Shown here: positions 8,639 to 16,920 of the stretch, one piece after another
How positions within the stretch are numbered: position 1 is the first letter of the stretch
How the letters are laid out: each line of letters begins with the position of its first letter
Assembly: GCA_004769085.1 (NCBI GenBank)
Contig: DUDS01000039.1
Location: 1 to 43,517, forward strand
Reading direction: 5' to 3'
DNA length: 43,517 bases
Source: Candidatus Melainabacteria bacterium SSGW_16
GTDB taxonomy: Bacteria > Cyanobacteriota > Vampirovibrionia > 2-02-FULL-35-15
Program-made: the position numbers and the translations under genes
Notes under the pieces: generated by a model
What the model was told of the DNA's origin: nothing
Databases searched by the model: none
Seen by the model: only the letters and a program-made list of their open reading frames with translations

Positions 8639-8681
8639 TATTCTACAGAAGACATTCTCTTACAGAAAGCACACAACTATT

Positions 8682-9410
8682 TTACATTAACATAGCAGCT
8701 TCATTGTCAATTACAACTGTCAAATCATTATGCAGTAAAAGTGCGCTTGCAGAAGCTTTTTTCATATTTACTTTTTTCAATGCTAACTTTAGTGATTTAG
8801 CTTTATCTTTTCCATAAGCTAGTAATAAAGCCTTTTTTGTATCTAATATATCTTTTATGCCTAGAGTTATGCCACGTAGAGGCTTGCCGCGGCAAGCCTC
8901 TACGTATTTTGGATGTAAATCTATCAACCTCATTTTAGAATTTAAACTTGATTTGCCAGAAGTATTGTATGCAATATGGGGATCATACTCAGGACCAAGT
9001 CCAAGGATTATTAGATCAATACCATTGTTTTTTCTAATAAATTTATAACTTTCTTTTATTATTTGCGATGATTTCTTTGTTCCATCTATAAAAAACACAT
9101 TATTTTTTCTGACAATTTTCAAAAGATTTTTAAGTTCTTTTTTAATTTCACGATTAAAACTTAAAGAAGAATCAGGACTAAAGCCCAGATTCTCGTCAAT
9201 TTGAAAAAGTTTTACATTTCTCCAAAATGCTGGATGGTTAATTGCACTCTTGTTAATTAGTTTATATAGCCCATCAGTGGTTTTCCCTACAGCCAGACCA
9301 ATAAGAGAAGCAGGATTTTTCTGAATTTGCTTTTTAATTATTCTAAATGCTTCCTTGTCGCCTGATTTCTTGTCTTTTGCAACAAAGATTTTCATAGATT
9401 TTTGCACCAC
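8682..9410 (-). CDS. nagB: Glucosamine-6-phosphate deaminase / 6-phosphogluconolactonase family protein
   Basis: NagB/Pgl-fold sugar-phosphate enzyme. Likely converts glucosamine-6-phosphate to fructose-6-phosphate and ammonia, judged partly from the divergent nanE 29 nt away. Seen in 242 aa: GLAVGKTTDGLY (phosphate-binding loop), FQIDENL, ILGLGPEYDPHIAYN (counterpart of the GxGxDGHIAFN catalytic segment, with PEYDP replacing the usual D-G), RGITLGIKDIL and SALLLHNDLTVVID near the end. The segment before RGITLG is odd: a perfect 32-bp palindrome (8874-8905) encodes YVEACRGKPLR there. The start shown is a GTG; the ATG at 9395 (MKIFVAKD) is equally plausible and neither has a strong ribosome binding site. 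The altered catalytic segment makes the exact activity uncertain, so the symbol is tentative. Confidence 0.78.
   Translation of the reverse strand: MVQKSMKIFVAKDKKSGDKEAFRIIKKQIQKNPASLIGLAVGKTTDGLYKLINKSAINHPAFWRNVKLFQIDENLGFSPDSSLSFNREIKKELKNLLKIVRKNNVFFIDGTKKSSQIIKESYKFIRKNNGIDLIILGLGPEYDPHIAYNTSGKSSLNSKMRLIDLHPKYVEACRGKPLRGITLGIKDILDTKKALLLAYGKDKAKSLKLALKKVNMKKASASALLLHNDLTVVIDNEAAMLM
8874..8905. repeat. 32-bp perfect GC-rich palindrome inside the nagB-like gene
   Basis: ACGTAGAGGCTTGCCG is followed directly by its exact reverse complement. GC content is 62.5% in an otherwise AT-rich gene. It stays in frame and encodes YVEACRGKPLR. GTAG-arm-CTAC palindromes of this style occur as dispersed repeats in other bacterial genomes (general knowledge), so this is likely a repeat-type element sitting in coding sequence. 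Confidence 0.85.
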
Positions 9411-9439
9411 ATTCTGATATCCTGTTCAATTATAAATTA

Positions 9440-10153
9440 ATGAGTGATGTTGTAAACAATCTGGGAAATAAAATTATTGTATCAGTACAGGCTGAAGGAA
9501 AAGAACCACTAAACAGACCTGAACATCTTCTTGCTTTAAGTAATTCTGTTATTAGTGGGGGAGCAGGAGGCCTCAGACTTTGTGGCATAAAAAATATCTC
9601 ATATATATCTAAAGCTATAGATGTGCCAATACTTGGTCTTACAAAGCTTGATCCCACACCATTTAATTATTTGGATTCTGTTTATATTACAGCAACCATG
9701 AAAGAGTTGAAAGATCTCTTAAAAACAAAAATTGATTTCATTGCAATTGACGGAACACCAAGACCAAGAGCAGATAACTCTACTCTTAAGGAACAGATAG
9801 GGCTTATAAAAAAAGAAGAGAAAATTGCAGTCTGCGATGTTTCAACTTTTGAAGAAGGAGTAAATGCTGCCGCTTTTGGTGCTGATATAATTTCAACCAC
9901 TCTTAGTGGCTATACAAGAGAAACAAGATATAAAGTAAATGAAGGTCCTGATTTTGAACTTCTTGAAGAACTTATTCATGAACTGCCTGTACCTGTAATT
10001 ATGGAAGGAAGAATCTGGGAACCTGATGATGTAAAACATGCATTTGATCTTGGTGCATTTGCAGTTGTTATAGGAACTGCAATAACCAGACCACAAATAA
10101 TAACAAAAAGATTTGTTTCAGCAATACCTCAGCCAAAAAGCCTAAGTCCTTAA
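9440..10153 (+). CDS. nanE: N-acetylmannosamine-6-phosphate 2-epimerase
   Basis: TIM-barrel enzyme that interconverts N-acetylmannosamine-6-phosphate and N-acetylglucosamine-6-phosphate in sialic acid and ManNAc breakdown. The 237-aa product carries the family segments IIVSVQAEGKEPL, GGAGGLRLCGIKNI, VPILGLTKLD, DFIAIDGTPRPR, CDVSTFEEGVNAAAFGADIISTTLSGYT and VIMEGRIWEPDDVKHAFDLGAFAVVIGTAITRP. The length is normal. It is divergent from the nagB-like gene (29 nt between starts), fitting a shared amino-sugar route to fructose-6-phosphate. No sialate lyase, ManNAc kinase or NagA is present in the window. A TATAAA box ends 3 nt before the ATG and there is no clear Shine-Dalgarno sequence. Confidence 0.94.
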   Translation: MSDVVNNLGNKIIVSVQAEGKEPLNRPEHLLALSNSVISGGAGGLRLCGIKNISYISKAIDVPILGLTKLDPTPFNYLDSVYITATMKELKDLLKTKIDFIAIDGTPRPRADNSTLKEQIGLIKKEEKIAVCDVSTFEEGVNAAAFGADIISTTLSGYTRETRYKVNEGPDFELLEELIHELPVPVIMEGRIWEPDDVKHAFDLGAFAVVIGTAITRPQIITKRFVSAIPQPKSLSP

Positions 10154-10791
10154 AAAAGTGTCCCTTGTGGATCTGGCTTAGGATTCTTTGCAACCGCAAT
10201 TTTTCTTGCAATCCACAGAGTAAGTGCTACGGGATGTCCACCAGTATCAAGTGCTTTTCCCATTTCTGCCTCAAGATTTATTTTTTTGGCATGTTCTTTA
10301 AGTCTTTGCCTAATCAAATCATCAGAGGCTCTATATCTATCGTCTTCAGGGGGAGGTTTTGAGATGGCTATGAGAGTTCCAAAAATTGAGTTATAGTATT
10401 TTGTCTTATAACTATGATTTGCTTCTTCATCTGTTCCTCTTGCTGCTCTGAAAGAAAGCTGAAGATGAGCAGAAGCAAGTTTTTCGTAAGCAGCTTTTAA
10501 TGCTTCAAGCTGCACGCTATATGGCTTCCCTAGAAGACTGTCAAGAATTACATTTTCTTCAGCAAGCGGCGCAAGCCAGCTTATAAAGTTCTGAAACTTT
10601 GGACGAGAATCCCAATATGCAGCCATGATGACACTTTTATAAAGTGGTTTCCCATTGACCCGATGTGATTTGCCGTTTGTTGTTACTGACTGACCATTGT
10701 CATTAAATAATATTGTTCGTATCTCTGGCGGAGGACCAATATCAAATAAAGTTGGTTGAAAACTTTCTGTTGTTGCTGAATATGCCTTCAT
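10150..10791 (-). CDS. Hypothetical protein, 213 aa
   Basis: Not recognised. Soluble protein without a signal peptide. The first 50 residues are Pro/Thr/Asn-rich (FQPTLFDIGPPPEIRT); the rest looks helical, with a charged stretch AKKINLEAEMGKALDTGGHPVALTLWIARKIAVA near the end. It follows the 265-aa unknown gene on the same strand with a 12-nt gap, so the two are probably one operon. The stop overlaps the end of nanE by 4 nt in a convergent arrangement. Confidence 0.72.
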   Translation of the reverse strand: MKAYSATTESFQPTLFDIGPPPEIRTILFNDNGQSVTTNGKSHRVNGKPLYKSVIMAAYWDSRPKFQNFISWLAPLAEENVILDSLLGKPYSVQLEALKAAYEKLASAHLQLSFRAARGTDEEANHSYKTKYYNSIFGTLIAISKPPPEDDRYRASDDLIRQRLKEHAKKINLEAEMGKALDTGGHPVALTLWIARKIAVAKNPKPDPQGTLF

Positions 10792-10803
10792 TTTTAAATA
10801 GTT

Positions 10804-11601
10804 TTAAATAGCAGGTTTAAACAGAGATCCTAAAACAGGAATTCCTTCATACCATTTTAATTCAAGTGCGCCATTGGTAATTCTTCTTTTCCCGAGGTTT
10901 TTCAGATCTTTATCAGCAGTATCAGATACATGAAGTCCTCTACATAAAGTAGCCTTTACTCTTGCACATCTTTCTAAAACAGTATCTATGCATTTCTCAA
11001 GTTCTGAGGCTGTACATTCAGTAATTTTAGCTCCCTGTGTGCCATTAACTGTCACATTGGCACAGGGATTATCTTTGTCAGAACTTTCTATTTTAACTTC
11101 TTTTGATTTCAATACTGTACATGATTTTGCATGTGTATATGTAGTTACTGGGCTTTGAAGGGCATGTGAGTTAGCAGTCGTAAAGAAAGTAGAGTCTTTG
11201 CTGTCTCGGGCACTTGAATTTGTTGTTCTTATAAAAATTGTTCCAGGACTATTTGTGGTAATTATTCCACTTGATCTATAAACCAGATTATTGTCACTCT
11301 TTAGATCTATGTCGCCAGGATCTACATAAATAAGGAAATTGCCTCTTGAATCTTTTGGGAAGATTTTCCATCCAAGGATCTGTACCTTACCTACTACATC
11401 TGATCCAAACTTTCTCATTAGCTGTAACGGGTTTGTTAATGTATGACCATTAAAGGTAAATGCAACTCTTTTGGTATTTCCATCTGAAAGTGGTAGCTTA
11501 TAAACCAAAGTATTTTTTTTAGAACCATAAAGCTCTTTTACTTGTGGCCTATATGCTGGTGGGACGAGACTTATAGCTCTTACTCTTAATGAATCTGACA
11601 T
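10804..11601 (-). CDS. Hypothetical protein, 265 aa
   Basis: Not recognised. The start is well supported: AGGGGA lies 6 nt before the ATG. The N-terminal 130 residues look beta-rich and mention no known fold I can name (VYKLPLSDGNTKRVAFTFNGHTLTNPLQLMRKFG). The middle is Thr/Ser-rich and is followed by five cysteines in CTVLK, CANVT, ECTASELEKC and RCARVKATLC, which could form disulfides or bind metal. There is no signal peptide, so an oxidised exported form would need another route. Probably the first gene of an operon with the 213-aa gene. Confidence 0.72.
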   Translation of the reverse strand: MSDSLRVRAISLVPPAYRPQVKELYGSKKNTLVYKLPLSDGNTKRVAFTFNGHTLTNPLQLMRKFGSDVVGKVQILGWKIFPKDSRGNFLIYVDPGDIDLKSDNNLVYRSSGIITTNSPGTIFIRTTNSSARDSKDSTFFTTANSHALQSPVTTYTHAKSCTVLKSKEVKIESSDKDNPCANVTVNGTQGAKITECTASELEKCIDTVLERCARVKATLCRGLHVSDTADKDLKNLGKRRITNGALELKWYEGIPVLGSLFKPAI

Positions 11602-11711
11602 TTATTTCCCCTGTTGGTTTGATACTAACAGTTAGTTTTTTAACACTATTGCTTTCTTAGGATTTATTTAATTTTTTAAAGAAATTCTTTGGTTAAGAAG
11701 CAGATTATGAC

Positions 11712-13190
11712 TTACTTTTTCTTCTTTTGCTTAAATCCTTTTAATAAACCACTTTGTGGTTTGCTTCCTGAAGACTGTGTTACAGAGGGAAAAGAACTCC
11801 CTAACATATCAAGAGGAGAAGAGCCCTGACCTTTTAACATTCCCATCATGGGTTTAAACTGGTCCATTAGTTTTTTCATTTGCTTAAATTCACTGACAAG
11901 CTTTTCTACGTCTTTTTCTTTTTGTCCTGCTCCACGCGAGATCCTTCTGTTTCTGCTTGGTGTAAGTACTGAGGGGTTTGTTCTTTCTTCATTTGTCATG
12001 CTTTGAATCAGGGCTTTTTGTTTTTTAAGTTTTATTTCATTCTCAGAAAGCATTTTTTCCTGAGTCATTTTGTTCATATTTATTCCCATTTGATTTAGCA
12101 TGTTACCCATGCCCATCATGTTAAATATGCTTGAAAAATTCCCGAGCTTTCCCATCATGTTTTGAGCCTGAAGAAATGTATCAAAATTAAAGTCGGTTAA
12201 AAGCTTTTGTTCAAGCTCCTTTGCTTCATCTTCCTGTATTTTTTCCTGTGCTTTTTCAACCAAAGTCAGAACATCACCCATTCCCAGAATCCTTGAAGCC
12301 ATACGATCAGGATGAAACTCCTGTAGATCCTCTGTTTTTTCACCAACGCCGATTAGTTTAATTGGTTTTCCTGTTTCTTCTGTTACAGATAGAGCTGCAC
12401 CACCACGGGCATCACCGTCTAGTTTAGTCAGGATTATTCCTGTAATTCCAATTTGTGTATTAAAAGTGCTGGCTATATTTGCAGCTTCCTGACCAGTCAT
12501 TGAGTCAACAACAAGAAGTTTCTCATCTAATTTAAAGTTTTTATCTATCAAAAGCAATTCAGCCATTAGTTCTGTGTCTATCTGAAGCCTGCCAGCACTG
12601 TCAAGAATAACAACATCATGATTATTGTTTTTTGCAAATTCAACAGCACCTTCTATAGCTTTTAAAATTTCTTTTGTTGTTGATTCTTTGTTTTTGCTGA
12701 AAGAGCTTTTTGTAAGGTATACAGGAATATTTATTTGTTTTCCAAGTATCTCTAGCTGCTCAATTGCAGCAGGTCTTTTTAAATCAATTGGTACAAGAAG
12801 AGGGGTTTTGTTTTTTTTCTTCAGCAGGTGTGCAAGCTTTGCACACGTGGTGGTTTTCCCCGCGCCCTGCAAACCAAGCATTAGTATAATGGATGGATTT
12901 CCAGCAAGACTTAGTTCTTGTTGTTCCTGTCCTAAGAGAGAAATAAGCTCGTCATTAATGATTTTTATAAACTGTTGCCCAGGGGTTACTCCTTTTGTTA
13001 CCCTTTCTCCGACAGCTTTTTCCTTAATTCTTAAAAGAAAAGTTTTAATTGCTTTCAGGCTTACATCTGCATCTATAAAAGCCTTCTTTATTTCGTCTGT
13101 TGTGGATTCTATATTTTCATCGTTAATACTTGGCTTGCCATGCAGACCCTTTAGAATGTTTTGCAGATTATCTGATAATTGTTCAAACAT
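11712..13190 (-). CDS. ffh: Signal recognition particle protein Ffh (SRP54)
   Basis: GTPase subunit of the signal recognition particle; binds 4.5S RNA and signal sequences of nascent membrane proteins and hands them to FtsY. Seen in 492 aa: the N-domain helices, G1 GLQGAGKTT (about 106-114), DLKRPAAIEQL, DSAGR (197-201), TKLDGDARGGAALS (about 255-268), and a Met-rich M domain with MMGKLGNFSSIFNMMGMGNM, the RNA-binding SRNRRISRGAG segment and a C-terminal MKKLMDQFKPMMGMLKG run. I choose the ATG at 13190, which gives the usual MFEQLSDNLQ start and overlaps the stop of the upstream radical SAM gene by 8 nt (translational coupling); the frame runs 9 codons further upstream. The SRP RNA gene is not recognisable in the window. 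Confidence 0.97.
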   Translation of the reverse strand: MFEQLSDNLQNILKGLHGKPSINDENIESTTDEIKKAFIDADVSLKAIKTFLLRIKEKAVGERVTKGVTPGQQFIKIINDELISLLGQEQQELSLAGNPSIILMLGLQGAGKTTTCAKLAHLLKKKNKTPLLVPIDLKRPAAIEQLEILGKQINIPVYLTKSSFSKNKESTTKEILKAIEGAVEFAKNNNHDVVILDSAGRLQIDTELMAELLLIDKNFKLDEKLLVVDSMTGQEAANIASTFNTQIGITGIILTKLDGDARGGAALSVTEETGKPIKLIGVGEKTEDLQEFHPDRMASRILGMGDVLTLVEKAQEKIQEDEAKELEQKLLTDFNFDTFLQAQNMMGKLGNFSSIFNMMGMGNMLNQMGINMNKMTQEKMLSENEIKLKKQKALIQSMTNEERTNPSVLTPSRNRRISRGAGQKEKDVEKLVSEFKQMKKLMDQFKPMMGMLKGQGSSPLDMLGSSFPSVTQSSGSKPQSGLLKGFKQKKKK

Positions 13191-14730
13191 ATGAAAGAAC
13201 TTTTTTCGAGTGTTCAATAACTATTTTTTTATTTAAATATCCCTGAATATTTTCCCACGGGAGAGATTTATTTTCATCCCAGGTGCTAAATACAATTTCA
13301 TCCAGGGTTATTCCCTCTTCTTTTATAGCCTTGTTAAAGCATCCAAGTGTATTTCCATATCTATATGCTTTTTCAAGAACTTTGTTTATTGATTTGTCTC
13401 CCCTTGAAATTAAAGCCTGAATTATTGACCATTTATAGCTTTCAGCTCTGAAACCAACCCCTATCTTGTGGAGTTCTTTTTCAAAATACCTTAGCTTGTA
13501 TTGAGCATTCCTATCAACACCGAACCACTGAAAAGGGGTCTGTGCCTTGGGTACAAATACAGAACATCCCCAATTTATTTTTCCTCCTTTTTTGATGTTC
13601 TTTAAAGATCCAAGAAATTTTACAGTCTCAATTAAATCATCCATAGTTTCAAAAGGAAGCCCGACCATCCCATAAAGTTTTATTGAGTCAAATCCTGTAT
13701 TAAATATTGCCTGAACAGAATTAAAAATATTGTCATTAGTTACTTTTTTATTTATGATGTTTCTTAGTTTTTCTGATCCACTTTCAACAGCCATTGTCAG
13801 TGATTTTGCTCCTAGCTTGTGTAAATTACAGGCAAGTTTTTCTGATACAGTGTCTGCTCTTATTGATCCAATCTGCACCTGAACGGGCGCAGGACTTTCA
13901 GAGGATTTTAAAAGCAAATATTCAGTAATTTTCTCAAATTCAGGATGTTGGGAAACAGATGCACCAAGCAAACCAATTTTATTTGTGTATTTGAGCCCGA
14001 GATCAATAAGCGGAATAAGACTTTCATTTAGATCAGGGGTACGGAATGGAAGAGAACCGTAGCTTGCAAGACAAAACCTGCATAACTCAGGACAACTCCT
14101 TACAACCTCAAGAAGAAAAACATCAGGCCACACACAGTTCTTTGTAAGAATAGAAGATGAAGTCAGGGTGTTTTTTGAATATTCCCTTGGGATTGATACA
14201 GAAGCTTTATTTGTAAGTGAAGGCACATAAATACCGTTTAGCTCTGCAATCTTCTCGAGTTTTTCTATCCTTGGCAGATTTTTTATACGGCACATTGTTT
14301 CTGTAAGCGGTTCAGATAGCACCTCAAGATCACCAATTACAAAAAAATCAAAGTTTTCCAGAAATGGAGCAGGGTTTGCATTTGGCACCTGCCCGCCGCA
14401 GAAAATAAGAGGATCATCTTCTTTTCTTTCTTTTGAGGAAATGGAAATTTTGTTCTTCTCTAGAATTGCAAAGATATTTTTATAATCAAGCTCCCAGCTG
14501 AATGAAAATCCTATATATTCAGGCTTGGATGTTATATTTTCCTGAATGTCTGTAAACCATCTAATAGCTTTTATTCCTTCACTCAGATTAAATAGTTTCC
14601 AGGCTGTCTGGTAACCCAGGCTTGCCATTCCGATGTTATAAACGTTTGGGAATGCTATTACAATCTGCACTGCATCCCTCTCTTTTAAAGGGAACTTTAC
14701 AAGTATTTTTTCCTCATCAAATAATTTCAT
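13183..14730 (-). CDS. B12-binding-domain-type radical SAM protein
   Basis: Radical S-adenosylmethionine enzyme of unknown substrate. Seen in 515 aa: an N-terminal domain of the B12-binding type (VQIVIAFPNVYNIGMASLGYQTAWKLF, then IGFSFSWELDYKNIF and DDPLIFCGGQVPNANPAPFLENFDFFVIGD), followed by the SAM domain with a CxxxCxxC cluster motif in VRSCPELCRFCLAS, the GASVSQHPEF and SLTMAVESGSEKLR segments, and KLYGMVGLPFETMDDL. The N-terminus resembles the large TIGR03960-like radical SAM proteins, but this version is shorter. It overlaps ffh, so the two are one transcript; the functional meaning is unclear. TATAAG ends 5 nt before the ATG and no Shine-Dalgarno is visible. Confidence 0.88.
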   Translation of the reverse strand: MKLFDEEKILVKFPLKERDAVQIVIAFPNVYNIGMASLGYQTAWKLFNLSEGIKAIRWFTDIQENITSKPEYIGFSFSWELDYKNIFAILEKNKISISSKERKEDDPLIFCGGQVPNANPAPFLENFDFFVIGDLEVLSEPLTETMCRIKNLPRIEKLEKIAELNGIYVPSLTNKASVSIPREYSKNTLTSSSILTKNCVWPDVFLLEVVRSCPELCRFCLASYGSLPFRTPDLNESLIPLIDLGLKYTNKIGLLGASVSQHPEFEKITEYLLLKSSESPAPVQVQIGSIRADTVSEKLACNLHKLGAKSLTMAVESGSEKLRNIINKKVTNDNIFNSVQAIFNTGFDSIKLYGMVGLPFETMDDLIETVKFLGSLKNIKKGGKINWGCSVFVPKAQTPFQWFGVDRNAQYKLRYFEKELHKIGVGFRAESYKWSIIQALISRGDKSINKVLEKAYRYGNTLGCFNKAIKEEGITLDEIVFSTWDENKSLPWENIQGYLNKKIVIEHSKKVLSYV

Positions 14731-14735
14731 GTTAC

Positions 14736-14741
14736 CTTATA
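14736..14741 (-). promoter_or_regulatory. Candidate -10 box of the radical SAM-ffh operon
   Basis: TATAAG on the minus strand lies 5 nt before the ATG at 14730, the same sequence and spacing as at hom. No ribosome binding site intervenes, so a leaderless message is plausible. Confidence 0.4.
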
Positions 14742-14780
14742 ATTGTAACTGCGACTGTGTATACCTGCAGGTAATGACTG

Positions 14781-15110
14781 ATGAAAAGACAAGTTCAGGA
14801 TGAATTCATATATGAGATTTACGATAAACTGAATAAACAGTATTTCAGCAGCACGCTTCCATACATAAGAATCTTATGGAGTGACAGGTTTGGTCATGGA
14901 GAATGGTTTAAACAGTTTGGTGATTTTATTGCATTCCCCGGGAAAAAGCCGGTTATAAGACTTTCAAAAAAGTTGTGTGATGAACCTGAAAGAATTGCCC
15001 AGACTCTTTACCATGAAATGGTGCATTTCTGGCTTTATGTAAGTAAAAAACCATGGGGACACACAAAAGAGTTTAAGCAAAAAATGAAAGAATTTAAGCT
15101 CGGGAAATAA
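14781..15110 (+). CDS. SprT-like zinc metalloprotease-fold protein
   Basis: Small (109 aa) SprT-family protein. It contains the zinc motif HEMVH (His78, Glu79, His82) followed by a third likely ligand in WGHTKEF (His94), the arrangement found in SprT/Spartan-type domains. The N-terminal helix (FIYEIYDKLNKQYFSSTLP) and the RILWSDR strand also match the family core. It lacks the C-terminal zinc ribbon often found in SprT proteins and is shorter than average. Function in bacteria is poorly known; eukaryotic relatives cut DNA-protein crosslinks. The next gene starts 22 nt downstream. Confidence 0.85.
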   Translation: MKRQVQDEFIYEIYDKLNKQYFSSTLPYIRILWSDRFGHGEWFKQFGDFIAFPGKKPVIRLSKKLCDEPERIAQTLYHEMVHFWLYVSKKPWGHTKEFKQKMKEFKLGK

Positions 15111-15119
15111 GGATAGCTA

Positions 15120-15125
15120 TATAAT
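15120..15125 (+). promoter_or_regulatory. Consensus -10 box of the 15133 dehydrogenase, leaderless spacing
   Basis: TATAAT lies exactly 7 nt before the ATG at 15133. Initiation at the usual distance would place the first transcribed base at the start codon. There is no Shine-Dalgarno sequence between and no good -35 box. Confidence 0.5.
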
Positions 15126-15132
15126 ATTTGAA

Positions 15133-16239
15133 ATGACAAAGACAGTCCAACAAAAAGAAAAGAAATTAAAGTCTGCCAATGTACCGGACAAGATGAAAGC
15201 ATGTCTATTTTATGGTCCTGAAGATATTAAATATGAAACATTAGAAACGCCAAAAATAAATGAAAATGAAATCCTGGTAAAGATTCAGTCTGCCATGACG
15301 TGTGGAACAGACCTTAAGACTTTTAAAAGAGGTCATCCTGTTTTAATAAAAACTTTGCCATCTGCTTTTGGGCACCAGTTCTCAGGAGTAGCAGCAGGGG
15401 TTGGAAAAAATATAAAAAACTTTCATGAGGGACAAAAAATAGTGGCTGTGAATACTGCACCATGTTTTAACTGTTTTTTCTGCAAGAATAAGGAATACAG
15501 CCTTTGTGAGAATCTTGAGTTTTTAAACGGAGCCTATGCGGAATACATAGCTATTCCTGAAAGGATAGCAAGACATAACACATATGAAATACCTGAAGAA
15601 ATTAGTTTTGAAGAAGCAGCAATGCTTGAAACTTTTTCTGTTGTTATGCATGGATTTGAGAGGTCAGAAATATCTCCTGGAATGAATGTGTGTGTAATAG
15701 GAGCAGGTGCTATAGGGCTGGTTTTTACAGCATTATCAAAACTTGCTGGTGCAAATGTAATTTCTATAGGGAAGAGTCTTTATAAACTTAATTTAGCAAA
15801 AGAACTTGGAGCAGAGTTTATTATAAGTTTGGATCATTTCAATGAACAAAGAAAAGAACTTGCAGGAAAAGTCAGGGAATTAACCGGAGGCTATGGTCCT
15901 GATGTTGTAATTGAAGCAGTTGGTTTACCAGACACCTGGATACTTGCAACTGAACTTGTAAGAAGAGGCGGCCTGGTAAATTTTTTTGGTGGCTGTAAAA
16001 AGGGGGAAAGAATTGAAGTTGATACCTACAGACTTCACTATGATGAGCTTAAGCTAACAGGAGTTTTTCATCACACGCCATACTATGTAAGGAAAGCCCT
16101 GGAATTGATGAAAGATAAAAATAAAAGCAGAGAAATATTCAAAAGGTTGATTACCCATAGGATGCCCCTTGAAAAACTAAAAGATGCATTCATTCTTCAG
16201 GAATCCGGAAAAGCTGTTCAGATTGCGATAATACCTTAG
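15133..16239 (+). CDS. Zinc-dependent alcohol dehydrogenase family protein (MDR superfamily)
   Basis: Medium-chain NAD(P)-dependent dehydrogenase. Seen in 368 aa: catalytic zinc ligand Cys57 in MTCGTD, the GHQFSG motif (about 80-85, Gln where most enzymes have Glu), four structural-zinc cysteines at 111, 114, 117 and 125, the Rossmann motif VIGAGAIG (about 189-196) and a C-terminal catalytic-domain tail. It resembles threonine/sorbitol-type dehydrogenases, but the substrate is not readable. A Lys-rich N-terminal extension of about 20 residues precedes the usual start (MKACLFYGPEDIKYE), so an internal ATG at 15193 is an alternative start. Confidence 0.92.
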   Translation: MTKTVQQKEKKLKSANVPDKMKACLFYGPEDIKYETLETPKINENEILVKIQSAMTCGTDLKTFKRGHPVLIKTLPSAFGHQFSGVAAGVGKNIKNFHEGQKIVAVNTAPCFNCFFCKNKEYSLCENLEFLNGAYAEYIAIPERIARHNTYEIPEEISFEEAAMLETFSVVMHGFERSEISPGMNVCVIGAGAIGLVFTALSKLAGANVISIGKSLYKLNLAKELGAEFIISLDHFNEQRKELAGKVRELTGGYGPDVVIEAVGLPDTWILATELVRRGGLVNFFGGCKKGERIEVDTYRLHYDELKLTGVFHHTPYYVRKALELMKDKNKSREIFKRLITHRMPLEKLKDAFILQESGKAVQIAIIP

Positions 16240-16306
16240 AGATAGAACATTTTGTACTAGACCTGGCATTTGATATGTATCACAATAGTTATGAGTATCT
16301 ATGTGG

Positions 16307-16312
16307 TATAAG
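16307..16312 (+). promoter_or_regulatory. Extended -10 promoter of the 16357 gene
   Basis: TGGTATAAG combines a TGn extension with a TATAAG box, about 44 nt before the ATG at 16357. That gene also has a good ribosome binding site, so this looks like an ordinary leadered transcript, in contrast to the leaderless candidates. Confidence 0.4.
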
Positions 16313-16356
16313 ATATTTGTAAGTTGTTTTTGGAAGGGAAAAGAAGGAATTAAGCT

Positions 16357-16920
16357 ATGAAGAAAGTACTAGAAACTTTAATGGTTTTAACGATTTTACT
16401 TGTTTTTGGAAATGGGTTACTGGCTGAAGAACCAAAAGAAGCAGCCTCGGGAAAAGAATCAGTGCTTCTTAAGGAGAAAAAAGCAAAGGGTGGGACAGCA
16501 GATTCTCAAGCTCCTGCATCATGTAAATGTCTTGAAACAAAAGACTTTTCTGCATCCGGACTTCTGGAAAAGGCCTATAACTCTGTTCAGGAGGATGAAT
16601 GGGATAAAGCAATTGATGTTTGTAAAAAAATTGCAGGGGATCTGAAAGACCACGAAAAAAAGTGTAAATGTCAACAGCTTACTGATTATCAACTAATTGT
16701 TCAGGCATTTCAAAAATATGCTGAAGGAGGAAGAGATCTTGATAACTCAGATAAACCCAATTGTGAAAAGGTTTTAAGATTATATAATGAGGCAATAAAT
16801 ACATTAAAAGAAGCAGGTGGACATCTTAGTCTTGGTAAAGCCAGGAAACTGGCTGAAGAGATTCAGAACTATGCTTCAGAAGAAAAAGAGTTTGCAGAGG
16901 ATGAATGTAAAGGACTTTAA
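16357..16920 (+). CDS. Exported Cys-rich helical protein, 187 aa
   Basis: Not recognised by family. A clear signal peptide (MKKVLETLMVLTILLVFGNGLLA, cleavage near AEE) is followed by a Lys/Ala-rich linker and a helical region with TPR-like spacing (LLEKAYNSVQEDEWDKAIDVCKKIAGDL, then LRLYNEAINTLKEAGG). The mature part has seven cysteines, including two CxC pairs (CKC), so disulfides in the periplasm are likely. The start is supported by AGAAGGA upstream. Its last 20 nt overlap the start of the glycosyltransferase gene, so the two are co-transcribed and coupled. Confidence 0.85.
   Translation: MKKVLETLMVLTILLVFGNGLLAEEPKEAASGKESVLLKEKKAKGGTADSQAPASCKCLETKDFSASGLLEKAYNSVQEDEWDKAIDVCKKIAGDLKDHEKKCKCQQLTDYQLIVQAFQKYAEGGRDLDNSDKPNCEKVLRLYNEAINTLKEAGGHLSLGKARKLAEEIQNYASEEKEFAEDECKGL

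Noticed and set aside
9431..9436. TATAAA before nanE as a leaderless promoter
   Set aside because: It ends 3 nt before the ATG, so the transcript would start inside the coding region; not counted among the leaderless candidates.
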